Program-made: the position numbers and the translations under genes
Notes under the pieces: model-generated
What the model saw: the letters and a program-made list of their open reading frames with translations, nothing else
Told to the model about the DNA's origin: nothing
The model's database searches: none
Part shown: positions 37,949 through 47,146 of the stretch, piece by piece
Layout of the letters: each line of letters starts with the position of its first letter
Numbering within the stretch: position 1 is the stretch's first letter
Assembly: GCF_005405205.1 (NCBI RefSeq)
Contig: NZ_BJDP01000001.1
Coordinates: 124,001-188,000, forward strand
Direction: 5' to 3'
DNA length: 64,000 nucleotides
Origin: Enterococcus pingfangensis
Lineage (GTDB): Bacteria > Bacillota > Bacilli > Lactobacillales > Enterococcaceae

Positions 37949-39484
37949 ATGAATGAATTGATAGCTACGTTTAGTGAAAGAAAAGATGAGCTTTTATCGG
38001 CGATCTTTGAACATTTAGCGATTTCTTTGAGTGCACTATTAATCGCCATTGTGATTGCAATCCCGTTGGCGATCTTGCTGAGTCAACGAAAAAAATCAGC
38101 GGAAGTCGTTTTGCAGATAACTAGTATTTTGCAGACGATTCCTTCATTAGCTTTACTAGGATTGTTGATTCCTTTTGTAGGGATAGGAACAGTCCCGGCA
38201 TTGATTGCATTAGTCGTGTATGCATTATTACCGATTTTTCAAAACACATATATCGGTTTAGCAGAAATCGATCCATCCATTGAAGAGGCGGCGGACGCAT
38301 TTGGAATGTCGCGAATGCACAAATTGGTACGTGTTGAGCTGCCGATGGCTATGCCTGTAATTATTTCCGGGATTCGGACTGCATTGGTCTTGATCATTGG
38401 GACTGCAACCTTGGCTGCTTTGATCGGTGCTGGTGGACTAGGAACCTTTATTCTGCTGGGGATTGATCGAAACGATCCGAATTTGACATTGATCGGTGCG
38501 ATTAGTTCAGCTTTGTTGGCAATTATTTTCAGCACATTGATTCGTTTCTTACAAAATCGGAGCGGAAAAGTGATTCTGATTACATTAGGTGTTATTTCCG
38601 TAAGTATCGGCGGAATCTTCTTTGCTCAGAGTAATCCGATCGGTCATGAAACCATAACGATTGCCGGAAAACTTGGCTCAGAACCTGATATCTTGATCAA
38701 TATGTATAAAGAAGTAATCAAAGAGGAAGATCCTTCGATTACAGTGGAGTTAAAACCCAATTTTGGAAAGACTAGTTTCTTATTTAGTGCTGTAAAGAGC
38801 GACCAGATCGACATTTATCCTGAGTTTACAGGAACAGTTTTAGAAAGCTTAGTGAAGGTACCGGAAAATACACCTGACGATCTCTCACCCGAAAAAACGT
38901 ATCGTGAAGCAAATAAATTACTGGCTGACCAGTTTGATATTCATTTATTAGAACCGATGGCTTATGAAAATACGTATGCCTTAGCGATGAAGAAAAGTGA
39001 AGCTGAAAAACGCGGAATCACAAAAATCTCAGAGCTGCGTGCTCAGCAAGGACAGTTGAAGGCTGGGTTCACTTTAGAATTTATCGACCGCCAAGATGGC
39101 TATCGCGGGATTCAAGATCTGTATGGCGTAAATCTAAGCTCAGTCCAAAGCATGGAACCGGCGCTACGTTATCAAGCCATCAACAATGGCGATGTGGATG
39201 TGATCGATGCCTACTCCACAGATAGCGAGATCAAACAATATGATTTAGTGACATTAGAAGACGATCAGCAGCTCTTTCCGCCATATCAGGGCGCGCCTTT
39301 AATGAAACAAGAATTTGCGGATGAACATCCTAAAATTGTCAAAGCATTGAATCGGTTAGCTGGTAAAATCACGGAGGAACAAATGGTTGAGATGAATTAT
39401 CTTGTCAACGTGAAAAAGGAACAACCGGCAAAAGTCGCCCATGACTTCTTAGTGAAGGAAAATATCATTGGGGAGGAGAAATAG
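37949..39484 (+). CDS. OpuC/OpuB-type osmolyte ABC transporter, permease fused to substrate-binding domain
   Basis: A 511-residue fusion. Residues 1-210 are an ABC permease with six membrane segments and the EEA-like loop [21 protein letters not shown]. Residues 235-511 are a quaternary-amine binding domain ([18 protein letters not shown], then [10 protein letters not shown] and [15 protein letters not shown]). Such fusions import glycine betaine, carnitine, choline or related compounds for osmoprotection. AAAGGAAAG lies before the ATG at 37949. The ATPase gene follows immediately. Confidence 0.9.
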   Translation: MNELIATFSERKDELLSAIFEHLAISLSALLIAIVIAIPLAILLSQRKKSAEVVLQITSILQTIPSLALLGLLIPFVGIGTVPALIALVVYALLPIFQNTYIGLAEIDPSIEEAADAFGMSRMHKLVRVELPMAMPVIISGIRTALVLIIGTATLAALIGAGGLGTFILLGIDRNDPNLTLIGAISSALLAIIFSTLIRFLQNRSGKVILITLGVISVSIGGIFFAQSNPIGHETITIAGKLGSEPDILINMYKEVIKEEDPSITVELKPNFGKTSFLFSAVKSDQIDIYPEFTGTVLESLVKVPENTPDDLSPEKTYREANKLLADQFDIHLLEPMAYENTYALAMKKSEAEKRGITKISELRAQQGQLKAGFTLEFIDRQDGYRGIQDLYGVNLSSVQSMEPALRYQAINNGDVDVIDAYSTDSEIKQYDLVTLEDDQQLFPPYQGAPLMKQEFADEHPKIVKALNRLAGKITEEQMVEMNYLVNVKKEQPAKVAHDFLVKENIIGEEK

Positions 39485-40438
39485 ATGGAATCGATTATTG
39501 AATTTAAAGAGGTCACGAAAGAGTTCGAAGGCAATGTTGTCTTAAAAGATTTGAATTTGTCGGTTAAAAAAGGGGAGATTTTCGTTTTAGTGGGACCTTC
39601 AGGCAGTGGAAAGACGACCTCACTGAAAATGATCAATGGATTGATCGAACCTACCGATGGCAATCTTTATTTTAAAGAAAAACGCATCAAAGATTATAAT
39701 ATCCAAAAACTACGTTGGCAGATTGGCTATGTTCTGCAGCAGATCGCATTGTTTCCAACAATGAGTGTGAAAGAAAATATCGAAGTCATCCCCGATATGC
39801 TTGGCTGGAACAAGGAACAGCGGAAAAAGCGGGTCGATGAATTATTGAAAGAGGTTGATATGGAACCAGAACAGTTTCGTGATCGAATGCCCAGCGAATT
39901 ATCCGGAGGGCAGCAACAAAGAATTGGGATCATCCGGGCGCTGGCATCAGAGCCTGATATCGTCTTGATGGATGAACCGTTCAGCGCACTTGATCCGATT
40001 TCGCGAGCAAGTTTGCAAGACCTCGTGTTAAAACTGCATCAAAAATTAGGCAATACGATTATCTTCGTAACGCACAATATGAAAGAAGCCATGAAGATCG
40101 GCAGTCGGATCGCGGTGATGCATGAGGGCAAATTGATTCAATGTGATACGCCAGAAGAGATCCAAAAACATCCTGCCAATCAATTTGTTGAAGAATTCTT
40201 TGATGAAACGACGGACGAAGTTTATACACAGACGCTTGAAGCACTATATAATGGTGGTTTTTATCAAAATGCTGAGATTGCTGATTCTAAACTAGTAGGT
40301 CTAACGATCGATACAAGTTTAAGCGATGTTTTTGAACTATTGACCAAACAAGAAGCGTTTACGATCGAACGAGCAGGGAAAGTAGTCGGAAAAATCGATC
40401 GAAGCGATGTGTTCAGTTATTTAAGTCGGGAGGGTTAA
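39485..40438 (+). CDS. OpuC/OpuB-type osmolyte ABC transporter ATPase
   Basis: A 317-residue ATP-binding subunit with Walker A VGPSGSGKTTSLK, Q-loop YVLQQIALFPTMSVKEN, signature ELSGGQQQRIGIIRAL and Walker B DIVLMDEPFSALDP. The C-terminal 70 residues keep only a reduced CBS-like region (VGLTIDTSLSDVFELL), which in OpuA-type systems senses ionic strength. It abuts the permease gene with no gap and overlaps or touches the flavoprotein gene downstream. Confidence 0.92.
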   Translation: MESIIEFKEVTKEFEGNVVLKDLNLSVKKGEIFVLVGPSGSGKTTSLKMINGLIEPTDGNLYFKEKRIKDYNIQKLRWQIGYVLQQIALFPTMSVKENIEVIPDMLGWNKEQRKKRVDELLKEVDMEPEQFRDRMPSELSGGQQQRIGIIRALASEPDIVLMDEPFSALDPISRASLQDLVLKLHQKLGNTIIFVTHNMKEAMKIGSRIAVMHEGKLIQCDTPEEIQKHPANQFVEEFFDETTDEVYTQTLEALYNGGFYQNAEIADSKLVGLTIDTSLSDVFELLTKQEAFTIERAGKVVGKIDRSDVFSYLSREG

Positions 40439-40440
40439 TG

Positions 40441-41763
40441 ATGGAAAAATATGATGTGATCGTGATCGGCAGCGGACCAGCTGGAAATTCTGCTGCGTAC
40501 AGTTTGAAAGAGCTGGGGAAAAAAGTAGCAATTGTCGAGTCAGATTTATGGGGCGGAACGTGTCCAAACCGCGGCTGTGATCCTAAAAAGATGTTGTTGA
40601 GCGGAGTAGAGGCTAAAAAACGCATCGAAACAATGGTCGGCAAAGGTTTCGAACAAACGCCAGAGATCATTTGGGAAGAGCTGATGGCTTTTAAACAGAG
40701 CTATACGGATGCTGTGCCTGAAAACACGAAAAAGGGTTTAGCCGCGGCGAGGATCGATTCATTCTATGGTCAGGCCAGCTTTATCGATGCCAACCATATT
40801 ACCGTTGACCAAGAAACATTAGCCGCTGATCAATTTTTGATTGCGACCGGTCAACGCCCCGCAGTCCTGCCAATCGATGGCCAAGATTTGCTGCAAAGCA
40901 GTACAGATTTCTTAGAGTTGGAGCATTTGCCTGAAAAAATCGCTTTTATCGGAGCTGGGTACATCGCTTTTGAATTAGCTATGATCGCAAATGCTGCTGG
41001 GTCAGAAGTCCATATTATTCATCACAATGAGCGCCCATTAAAAGAATTTGATCAAGAATTGGTGACGGCTTTAGTCAATCATATGAAATCAGCCGGCATC
41101 CAATTTCATTTTAATGTAGACACAAAAGCCGTTGAACGCCTGGAGCAGTATCGAATTATTGGTGAAGCATTTGAATTGAGTGCAGATATGGTGATCGGAG
41201 CAACGGGACGTATCCCGAATATTGAAGAGTTGAATTTAGAAGACGCCGGCGTTGCCTACGATAAAAAAGGCATCAAAGTAGACGAGCAGTTACGGACGAC
41301 ACAGCGAAATATTTTTGCTTGCGGGGATGTGTTAGCAAAGACTCAGTCGAAACTCACACCAGTCGCTGGATTTGAGGCGAGTTATGTCGCTAAGGTCCTC
41401 AATGGCGAGACTGCTGCAATTGACTACCCATTGATCCCGACGATTGTTTTTGGCGACCAGCGCTTAGCCAGAATTGGATTAAGTGAGAGAGAACTTGCAG
41501 CTCATCCAGCGAAATACCACGCTCAGACAATCGATCTTTCTAGTTGGTATACGTATCGTCGGATCAATGATCAAGGGGCTAAGATCAAGTTTGTCTATGA
41601 TGAAGCGGACACGATCGTTGCGATTACTTGCTTAAGCCAAGTAGCCGATGAAGTCATCAATTATCTCTTGATTGTTTTGACGAAGCAAATGACACATGAA
41701 GAGGTAGAAAAATATATCTTTGCCTATCCAAGTCCTGCCAGCGATCTTTCATATTTTGTTTAA
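40441..41763 (+). CDS. Pyridine nucleotide-disulfide oxidoreductase (glutathione reductase-like)
   Basis: A flavoprotein of about 440 residues with FAD motif VIVIGSGPAGNSAAYSL, redox-active pair in GGTCPNRGCDPKKML (two cysteines five apart) and NAD(P) motif IAFIGAGYIAFELAMIA. The FAD-binding NIFACGDV segment is present. The usual C-terminal HxxxxE catalytic motif is replaced by FAYPSPASD, so it is not a standard glutathione or lipoamide reductase. Its coupling to an osmolyte transporter is unexplained. Either of two adjacent ATGs (40438 or 40441) can start it. Confidence 0.85.
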   Translation: MEKYDVIVIGSGPAGNSAAYSLKELGKKVAIVESDLWGGTCPNRGCDPKKMLLSGVEAKKRIETMVGKGFEQTPEIIWEELMAFKQSYTDAVPENTKKGLAAARIDSFYGQASFIDANHITVDQETLAADQFLIATGQRPAVLPIDGQDLLQSSTDFLELEHLPEKIAFIGAGYIAFELAMIANAAGSEVHIIHHNERPLKEFDQELVTALVNHMKSAGIQFHFNVDTKAVERLEQYRIIGEAFELSADMVIGATGRIPNIEELNLEDAGVAYDKKGIKVDEQLRTTQRNIFACGDVLAKTQSKLTPVAGFEASYVAKVLNGETAAIDYPLIPTIVFGDQRLARIGLSERELAAHPAKYHAQTIDLSSWYTYRRINDQGAKIKFVYDEADTIVAITCLSQVADEVINYLLIVLTKQMTHEEVEKYIFAYPSPASDLSYFV

Positions 41764-41790
41764 AACAGAGGAGACCCTCTGTTTTTTTTA
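41763..41790 (+). terminator. Terminator of the osmolyte transporter operon
   Basis: Stem AACAGAGG / CCTCTGTT followed by eight T, overlapping the stop codon. Confidence 0.85.
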
Positions 41791-41840
41791 ATGCAGATAT
41801 GCTAAAGTTTACGAAAATACGTTCCCATGGTGAGATTATG

Positions 41841-42524
41841 AAAACAACTTTAACCCAAGAAATTGAAAAAGCTTTGTACTATTATTGCATTGAACTCGGC
41901 GGAATCGTCGTCGAAGAAGTTACCATGCCAGAGGATCAAGGTATCGTTGATACGCTAGCTTGTTTTTTTAAGCCGAATGCAGAAACTGAATGGCGCTGTT
42001 ATGAGTTGAAAGTCACAAAAGCAGATTTTTATTCAAAAGCCAAACTGTCCTTTATCGGTCATTACGATTATTTTGTTTTGACCGAAGAGTTATACAAAAA
42101 AGTTCAAGATGATATTCCTAGTGAGATCGGAGTCTTAGTGTACCGTCCATACCAACAGGTCGAAGATTTACCGGCAGAGGGAACGTTTTTCATCGCAAAA
42201 AAACCGTTGAAGCGCCCGTTACAGGTAGAAGAGGCTGCACTGACTCAGCGCTTTATGGCCTCGTTGTTTCGAGAGGTGCAAAAAGCCAAACGAATGTCTT
42301 ACGGAACTAGTTTCTTCTCGACCGAACAGCTGTATAAGGAATTACGGCGGCGTTTAGCAGAAAAAGACAGCTTGCAAGCGGATAATTATTATCAGCGATT
42401 TATCGAAGATGTCCAGTCCGCCCGAATCGAAAGTTTAGAAGAAGAACTGCGAGCACTAGAGCAAGATTATGAATTTTTACGACAAAGACAGGTCCGACGA
42501 AGGCCGACTGAACCATTGGAGTGA
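41841..42524 (+). CDS. MmcB-like putative nuclease-fold protein
   Basis: A 227-residue protein whose first 120 residues resemble restriction-endonuclease-fold proteins of the MmcB type. The key pattern is Asp in GIVDTLACFF, followed by E-x-K in RCYELKVTKADFYS, then FIGHYDYFVLTEEL and IGVLVY. The C-terminal 90 residues are basic and predicted coiled coil (RIESLEEELRALEQDYEFL). It overlaps the ORF region of the next gene. The start at 41841 follows GGTGAG. Substrate and role are unknown; it forms a set with the sce7725-like gene. Confidence 0.6.
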   Translation, partial: KTTLTQEIEKALYYYCIELGGIVVEEVTMPEDQGIVDTLACFFKPNAETEWRCYELKVTKADFYSKAKLSFIGHYDYFVLTEELYKKVQDDIPSEIGVLVYRPYQQVEDLPAEGTFFIAKKPLKRPLQVEEAALTQRFMASLFREVQKAKRMSYGTSFFSTEQLYKELRRRLAEKDSLQADNYYQRFIEDVQSARIESLEEELRALEQDYEFLRQRQVRRRPTEPLE

Positions 42525-42529
42525 TTTCT

Positions 42530-43441
42530 ATGTATTACCCATATTTGCGCGGAAAACAATTCGATCTATTAGCGATTAATACTTTGATCAATGAACAACG
42601 CTGGTCTTCTAAAATCATGCCCGTCATCGAACCAGTCCGTGATTCAGCGACGTTAAAAAAGACGCTCGAATCATTTGATAAAAATGCGTTCACTTGCTAC
42701 TTAGTGACGAATCCACAAGTTGGAACAGCAAAGCTTTTTGCTGAGAAACGGTTTGAATGGCAACTAAGTGAAACTTCGACAGTAAAAAAAGCGGAGATCG
42801 TAACAAAAGAAAATCCATTTGATGCGGAGCTTTATTTATTTAATGCAACTTCTCCACGAAAAGCCAAACAATTAGCTATCCCGCAAGGCGCCCTTTCGAT
42901 CATCCCGGATCAAGGAAGATTTAGAATTTTGGAAATCGCAAATAAAATTTTACTCAGAGAAGCCTTCCAAGCTCAAAAAAATGTTGCGGATTATGGAGAA
43001 AAAGCGGATGATTTTTATAGCGACGAACACCTTTATCTAGGAACGGATTTAATTGGATTTAGTGACTATGCGATCGATGGTAGTCAGTATTTTGACAAGG
43101 GCGGTCCGAGCCGAGCAATCGCCCTGCATATTAGCTACTTTGACGCCTATCTTAATTTACGAATCAAACATTTTGTATCTGACAGCAATGAAAATGCGCA
43201 AGATCAAAAAGGAAAATTTTTTGAAGCATTGGAAAAATTATCGGTCTGGTATTCACGAAATCAAGATCAGCTGCTGCTGACACTTGGTTTAGCAGAACTG
43301 TTGCAATATCAAGCAACACAAAAATTTCCTGGTCTCGGAACGATCAAGAAGTGGTCGTTAGCGCACCATTTAGAATTGATCGGAGCTTTTTTGGAGCATG
43401 GGGATCATTGGCAGAGAGGATGGCAAAACAATGGGCTATGA
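42530..43441 (+). CDS. sce7725-family-like protein
   Basis: A 303-residue protein with the N-terminal pattern MYYPYLRGKQFDLLAINTL and VIEPVRD that I associate with the sce7725 family, a group of unknown function often next to a nuclease-like partner (sce7726). No catalytic motif is obvious. Residues near 165-200 hold GTDLIGFSDYAIDGSQYFDKG, typical of a beta-barrel-like core. GGAGTG lies before the ATG at 42530. It is 5 bp after the nuclease-like gene and overlaps the acetyltransferase gene by 11 bp, so the three are cotranslated. Confidence 0.6.
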   Translation: MYYPYLRGKQFDLLAINTLINEQRWSSKIMPVIEPVRDSATLKKTLESFDKNAFTCYLVTNPQVGTAKLFAEKRFEWQLSETSTVKKAEIVTKENPFDAELYLFNATSPRKAKQLAIPQGALSIIPDQGRFRILEIANKILLREAFQAQKNVADYGEKADDFYSDEHLYLGTDLIGFSDYAIDGSQYFDKGGPSRAIALHISYFDAYLNLRIKHFVSDSNENAQDQKGKFFEALEKLSVWYSRNQDQLLLTLGLAELLQYQATQKFPGLGTIKKWSLAHHLELIGAFLEHGDHWQRGWQNNGL

Positions 43442-44078
43442 AGACGAAGATTTTATTATTAGACAAGCAAAACAAATGGGAGAGCTCTTAGGCGGGATTA
43501 TCGGTAAAGAAGACGCTGAAGCAATTTTATCTTTCGGTGATCAAGCAAAAACGAGTGATCCAAAAGATGCTGAATTTGATTTTCGACTAAGTACTTTAGA
43601 AGATATCCCGGTAATCGGTATTATTATTAATGAAGCTAAGCAATACTTAAAAGGACAAGGCTCACCGCAATGGCAAAACGGTCACGAGCCTCATGAAGCA
43701 GTGATTCGTGAGGACATAAGCAAAAAAGCCAACTATGTGCTGACTTTAAAAGGTGAAATTATTGGCACGATTGCATTGATTACTGAAAAAGATCCTAGTT
43801 ACGAAGCAATCGAAGGAAAATGGCAAGGGACGGGTCCTTATGTCGCATTGCATCACGCTGCAATCAGCCAAACTCATCGCAGCACCGGCTTAGGAAACCA
43901 TTTGTTGAGTCTTGCAATCGATCAAGCAAAAAAATTAGGCTATAAAGATATTCGGATCGATACGTATCCTGCGAACCAGCCCATGCTTCATTTGATAGAA
44001 AAGCTCGGATTTACTTATTGCGGAATGATTTATTTCCCATTTGAGCATGGGGAGCGTAAAGCATTTCAGCTAATTTAA
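43431..44078 (+). CDS. GNAT acetyltransferase with DUF6483-like N-terminal segment
   Basis: A 215-residue protein. Residues 55-215 are a GNAT fold, with the acetyl-CoA loop HRSTGLGNHLLSLAIDQAKKLG and the C-terminal YPANQPMLHLIEKLGF. The first 40 residues (MGYEDEDFIIRQAKQMGELL, then GKEDAEAIL) resemble a short stand-alone domain seen in Enterococcus proteins (DUF6483-like), so this appears to be a fusion. The start at 43431 overlaps the previous gene by 11 bp. It is convergent with, and overlaps by 9 bp, the gene on the other strand. Substrate unknown. Confidence 0.75.
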   Translation: MGYEDEDFIIRQAKQMGELLGGIIGKEDAEAILSFGDQAKTSDPKDAEFDFRLSTLEDIPVIGIIINEAKQYLKGQGSPQWQNGHEPHEAVIREDISKKANYVLTLKGEIIGTIALITEKDPSYEAIEGKWQGTGPYVALHHAAISQTHRSTGLGNHLLSLAIDQAKKLGYKDIRIDTYPANQPMLHLIEKLGFTYCGMIYFPFEHGERKAFQLI

Positions 44079-44609
44079 GGCTTGCTGCAGTTGAGCCAGC
44101 ATATCGTCTAACGAAGTTTCTCCGTTGATCTCAATCAAATTGGGGAATTTTCTCAAACGAGCCAAGTTTTCCTGATCTTGTTGAAAAATTGCTGAGCGCC
44201 TTGCTACCTCGCCAGCGTTACGTTTTCCAAGGCGATCAATAATCGTTTCTTTGGAAATATTGATCCAGATCGGAACCATTTGTTCGCCAAAGAGGCGGTG
44301 CAAGTTAATGAAGCCTGTGGTAGTGATTGGATCATAACAGTCACCAACAGTTAAAGCGCTTTGCAGTGTAGCTTTGGCAACCCCATAAAATTGTTCGTCA
44401 TACGTATCGTATTCAGCAAACTGATCTTCTTTTATCATCTGCTCAAATTCTTTTTTTGACACAAAATAGTAGTCAGTTCCATGTTTTTCTCCTTTACGAG
44501 GAGCACGGGTTGTATAAGAAATAATCTTTTGTTTGGAAGAAAAAGCTCTCTCAGCCAAACTAGTTTTGCCTGAGCCGCTTGGTCCGATGAATAAATAGCA
44601 ATGATTCAT
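44070..44609 (-). CDS. Guanylate kinase-like protein
   Basis: A 179-residue P-loop kinase with Walker A FIGPSGSGKTSLAERAF, and the guanylate-kinase patterns ISYTTRAPRKGEKHGTDYYF and EYDTYDEQFYGV. It is shorter and more divergent than housekeeping Gmk, so it may be a second, specialised copy. It overlaps the acetyltransferase gene tail-to-tail with no terminator between them. The upstream signals are an AAGGACG site and AT-rich DNA. Confidence 0.8.
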   Translation of the reverse strand: MNHCYLFIGPSGSGKTSLAERAFSSKQKIISYTTRAPRKGEKHGTDYYFVSKKEFEQMIKEDQFAEYDTYDEQFYGVAKATLQSALTVGDCYDPITTTGFINLHRLFGEQMVPIWINISKETIIDRLGKRNAGEVARRSAIFQQDQENLARLRKFPNLIEINGETSLDDMLAQLQQALN

Positions 44610-44676
44610 ATTTTTACACGTCCTTTTTTAATAGTATAAAGAACGAGGACGAAAGATGCTAGGGAGGAATCCTATA

Positions 44677-46698
44677 ATGGAAAGAAGTACACGCAATACG
44701 AAACAAAACAAGAGGCTGCCGATTGCTATCGGCGGGATCATCATTCTGCTCATCGTTGGATTTTTCAGCATTCGAGCGTATCAAGCAAGTCAAGTGAAAC
44801 AACAAGGCGAAAAAACTGTAACTGCCTTTGTTAAGAGCCTGCAAAAAGGCAACTATCAAGATACGACCAAAAATCTAACTGCCAGCTCGCTCAAAAAAAG
44901 CGGATACACAAAAAAACAAGTCGCCGAAAAATATCAATCGATTTTTTCCGGGATTAGTGCTTCAAATATTAAGCTGAAGAATCTGGCTGTTGATAAAAAG
45001 GCCGGCAATTATCAGTTTTCTTATGAGCTGGCAATCAATACCGGTTTTGGCAAATTAAAAAATCAAAAATATTCCGGTACGTTGAGCGATGACGGACAAT
45101 CGATCAATTGGAAGCCAAATTTGATTTTCCCTGGAATGTCTGGAAAAGACAAAGTCAATTATTCAGTGGATTCAGCTGTACGCGGCGAACTATTGGACCG
45201 TAATGATCAAAAAATCGCTGCAAACGGGACTGTCTATCAAATAGGTGTCGTCCCAGAAAATCTTGGTACAGAAGATCGAACGGCAAAAATCACAGCAATC
45301 GCTGAAAGTCTAGCTCTTACTGTTGATGAAGTGGAAGCGACATTAGCTCAAAGCTGGGTACAGGATAATGTATTTGTACCGTTAACAACAACAGCAGATG
45401 CACCGACAGAACTTGCAGAAGGTTTAGAAACTAGAGAAACAACTGGTCGGACCTATCCTTTGAAAGAAGCGGCGGCGCAACTCATCGGTTATGTTGGGAA
45501 AGTCACTGCTGAAGATATCAAGAAAAATGACAAACTTGCTAGTGATAGCTTGATTGGCCGTAGCGGCTTAGAAATGGCACTAGATGAACAGTTGCGCGGA
45601 AAAGACGGGGGCTCATTAGCAATTACAGATAGTAAAGGCAATGAGAAAAAAGTCTTGCAAAAAGTCGCAAAAAAAGATGGTACAACGATCAAATTAACGA
45701 TTGACAGTCGTGCGCAACAAATTGCATATGACGGTCTAGGTGATCAATCTGGCGCAAGTGTCGTAATGGCACCAAAAACCGGTGATCTCTTAGTTGCTGC
45801 CAGCTCGCCAAGTTTTGATCCGAATAAAATGACCAACGGTATCAGTCAAACAGACTATGACGCCTACAGCAATGATGAGAACCAACCTTTCATGAGTCGC
45901 TTTGCTACAGGTTACGCACCAGGTTCAACCTTTAAAACAATCACTGCGGCAATTGGCCTGGATGCAGGAACGCTGGATCCTAGTGAAGAATTGGCTATTG
46001 ACGGATTGAAGTGGCAAAAGGACAGTTCGTGGGGTTCTTATCAAGTCACGCGTGTTTCAGAAGCCAATCCAGTCAATTTAAAAACAGCGTTGGTTTATTC
46101 AGATAATATCTATATGGCGCAAGAGACTTTAAAAATGGGTGAAAAAACATTCCGTGCCGGCTTGGATAAATTTATTTTTGAGCAAGACTTAGATCTGCCG
46201 ATTGCGATGGATCCTGCTCAAATTTCTACGAATGACAGCTTTGATTCAGAGATCTTATTAGCCGATACCGGCTATGGACAAGGTCAATTATTATTGAATC
46301 CGATCCAGCAGATTACTGCTTATTCAGTTTTTCCTAATAATGGGACACTGGTTTATCCGAAATTGATCGCTGATCAAAAAACAACGGATAAAAAAGAAGT
46401 GATCAAAGCTAGCTCGGCTGAAACTATCACCGAAGACATGCAGTCAGTCGTCAGCGATGAAAACGGAACAGCTCACAGCTTAGCTGCACTGAATATTCCA
46501 TTGGCAGCTAAAACGGGGACAGCGGAAATCAAACAGACTCAAGATGAAAAAGGGCAAGAGAATAGTTTCTTATACGCGTTTGATTCAGACAAACAAAATT
46601 ATTCAGTGGTTGAATTTCTTGAAAATAAACCTGAAGGAACTTCTGCTACAGATCTTTCTGAAACGCTATTAACTTATTTGAATCAGACCTATCAATAA
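44677..46698 (+). CDS. pbp5: Class B penicillin-binding protein, PBP5 type (low beta-lactam affinity)
   Basis: A 673-residue transpeptidase with a membrane anchor (residues 13-33), an NTF2-like MecA N-terminal domain (34-155), a PBP dimerisation region and the penicillin-binding domain. Active motifs are STFK (Ser417), SDN (475-477) and KTGT (in PLAAKTGTAEIK). It follows E. faecium PBP5 over its whole length from memory, including GLKWQKDSSWGSYQVTRVS. After SDN the residue at the E. faecium 485 position is Met (SDNIYM), the form seen in susceptible alleles. Unlike E. faecium, no psr or ftsW is upstream. GGAGG lies before 44677. Confidence 0.93.
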   Translation: MERSTRNTKQNKRLPIAIGGIIILLIVGFFSIRAYQASQVKQQGEKTVTAFVKSLQKGNYQDTTKNLTASSLKKSGYTKKQVAEKYQSIFSGISASNIKLKNLAVDKKAGNYQFSYELAINTGFGKLKNQKYSGTLSDDGQSINWKPNLIFPGMSGKDKVNYSVDSAVRGELLDRNDQKIAANGTVYQIGVVPENLGTEDRTAKITAIAESLALTVDEVEATLAQSWVQDNVFVPLTTTADAPTELAEGLETRETTGRTYPLKEAAAQLIGYVGKVTAEDIKKNDKLASDSLIGRSGLEMALDEQLRGKDGGSLAITDSKGNEKKVLQKVAKKDGTTIKLTIDSRAQQIAYDGLGDQSGASVVMAPKTGDLLVAASSPSFDPNKMTNGISQTDYDAYSNDENQPFMSRFATGYAPGSTFKTITAAIGLDAGTLDPSEELAIDGLKWQKDSSWGSYQVTRVSEANPVNLKTALVYSDNIYMAQETLKMGEKTFRAGLDKFIFEQDLDLPIAMDPAQISTNDSFDSEILLADTGYGQGQLLLNPIQQITAYSVFPNNGTLVYPKLIADQKTTDKKEVIKASSAETITEDMQSVVSDENGTAHSLAALNIPLAAKTGTAEIKQTQDEKGQENSFLYAFDSDKQNYSVVEFLENKPEGTSATDLSETLLTYLNQTYQ

Positions 46699-46753
46699 AA
46701 TGCTTGTCTGAAAAGCGGATGCTTGGTAAGATATCCAAGAAGGACGGTGTCTT

Positions 46754-46936
46754 ATGAACAAGCGACAACGAAAAAAACAAGCTTATAAGCAATACATTCG
46801 CGCAATTTTTGAAGGTTACGAAAAAATGTTAGAGGATCCTAGCATTGCTGAACTGCATTTCAGCTATTTAAAAGAAACAACTTACTTGGAACGCGATGAC
46901 CAAGCTAAGATCCATTTTACTACTAAAGAAAAATAA
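46754..46936 (+). CDS. Small hypothetical protein, 60 residues
   Basis: A charged 60-residue protein with a basic N-terminus (MNKRQRKKQAYKQYIRAIF) and predicted helices; no membrane segment or known domain. GGACGGTG lies upstream of the ATG. It sits 55 bp after pbp5 and before a shared hairpin, so it is probably cotranscribed. I do not recognise it. Confidence 0.6.
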   Translation: MNKRQRKKQAYKQYIRAIFEGYEKMLEDPSIAELHFSYLKETTYLERDDQAKIHFTTKEK

Positions 46937-46941
46937 TTAAT

Positions 46942-46978
46942 AAAGGAGGCTGCGGCAAAATGTCGTAGCCTCCTTTAA
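46942..46978 (+). terminator. Hairpin after pbp5 operon
   Basis: A strong stem (AAAGGAGGCT with AGCCTCCTTT and inner pairs), but only a short T run follows, so termination may be partial. Confidence 0.55.
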
Positions 46979-47146
46979 CTAGTCTCAAAGCATAACAGGT
47001 TGAATTTTTCCTCCGTCCTAAGGCTGAAAAAGTAATTAAGAGATTCTTAGTTTACTAAATAATTGTTTAAAGAATTGATCTATGAGTAAGTAAAAAAAGC
47101 TAAATGAGTTAAAATACATATATCAAGAGATACAGGAGGCATTCTA

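Noticed and set aside
37270-38049. 259-residue version of the minus-strand hypothetical protein
   Set aside because: The extension runs antisense into the osmolyte transporter gene and through its promoter; the shorter start at 37833 is used.
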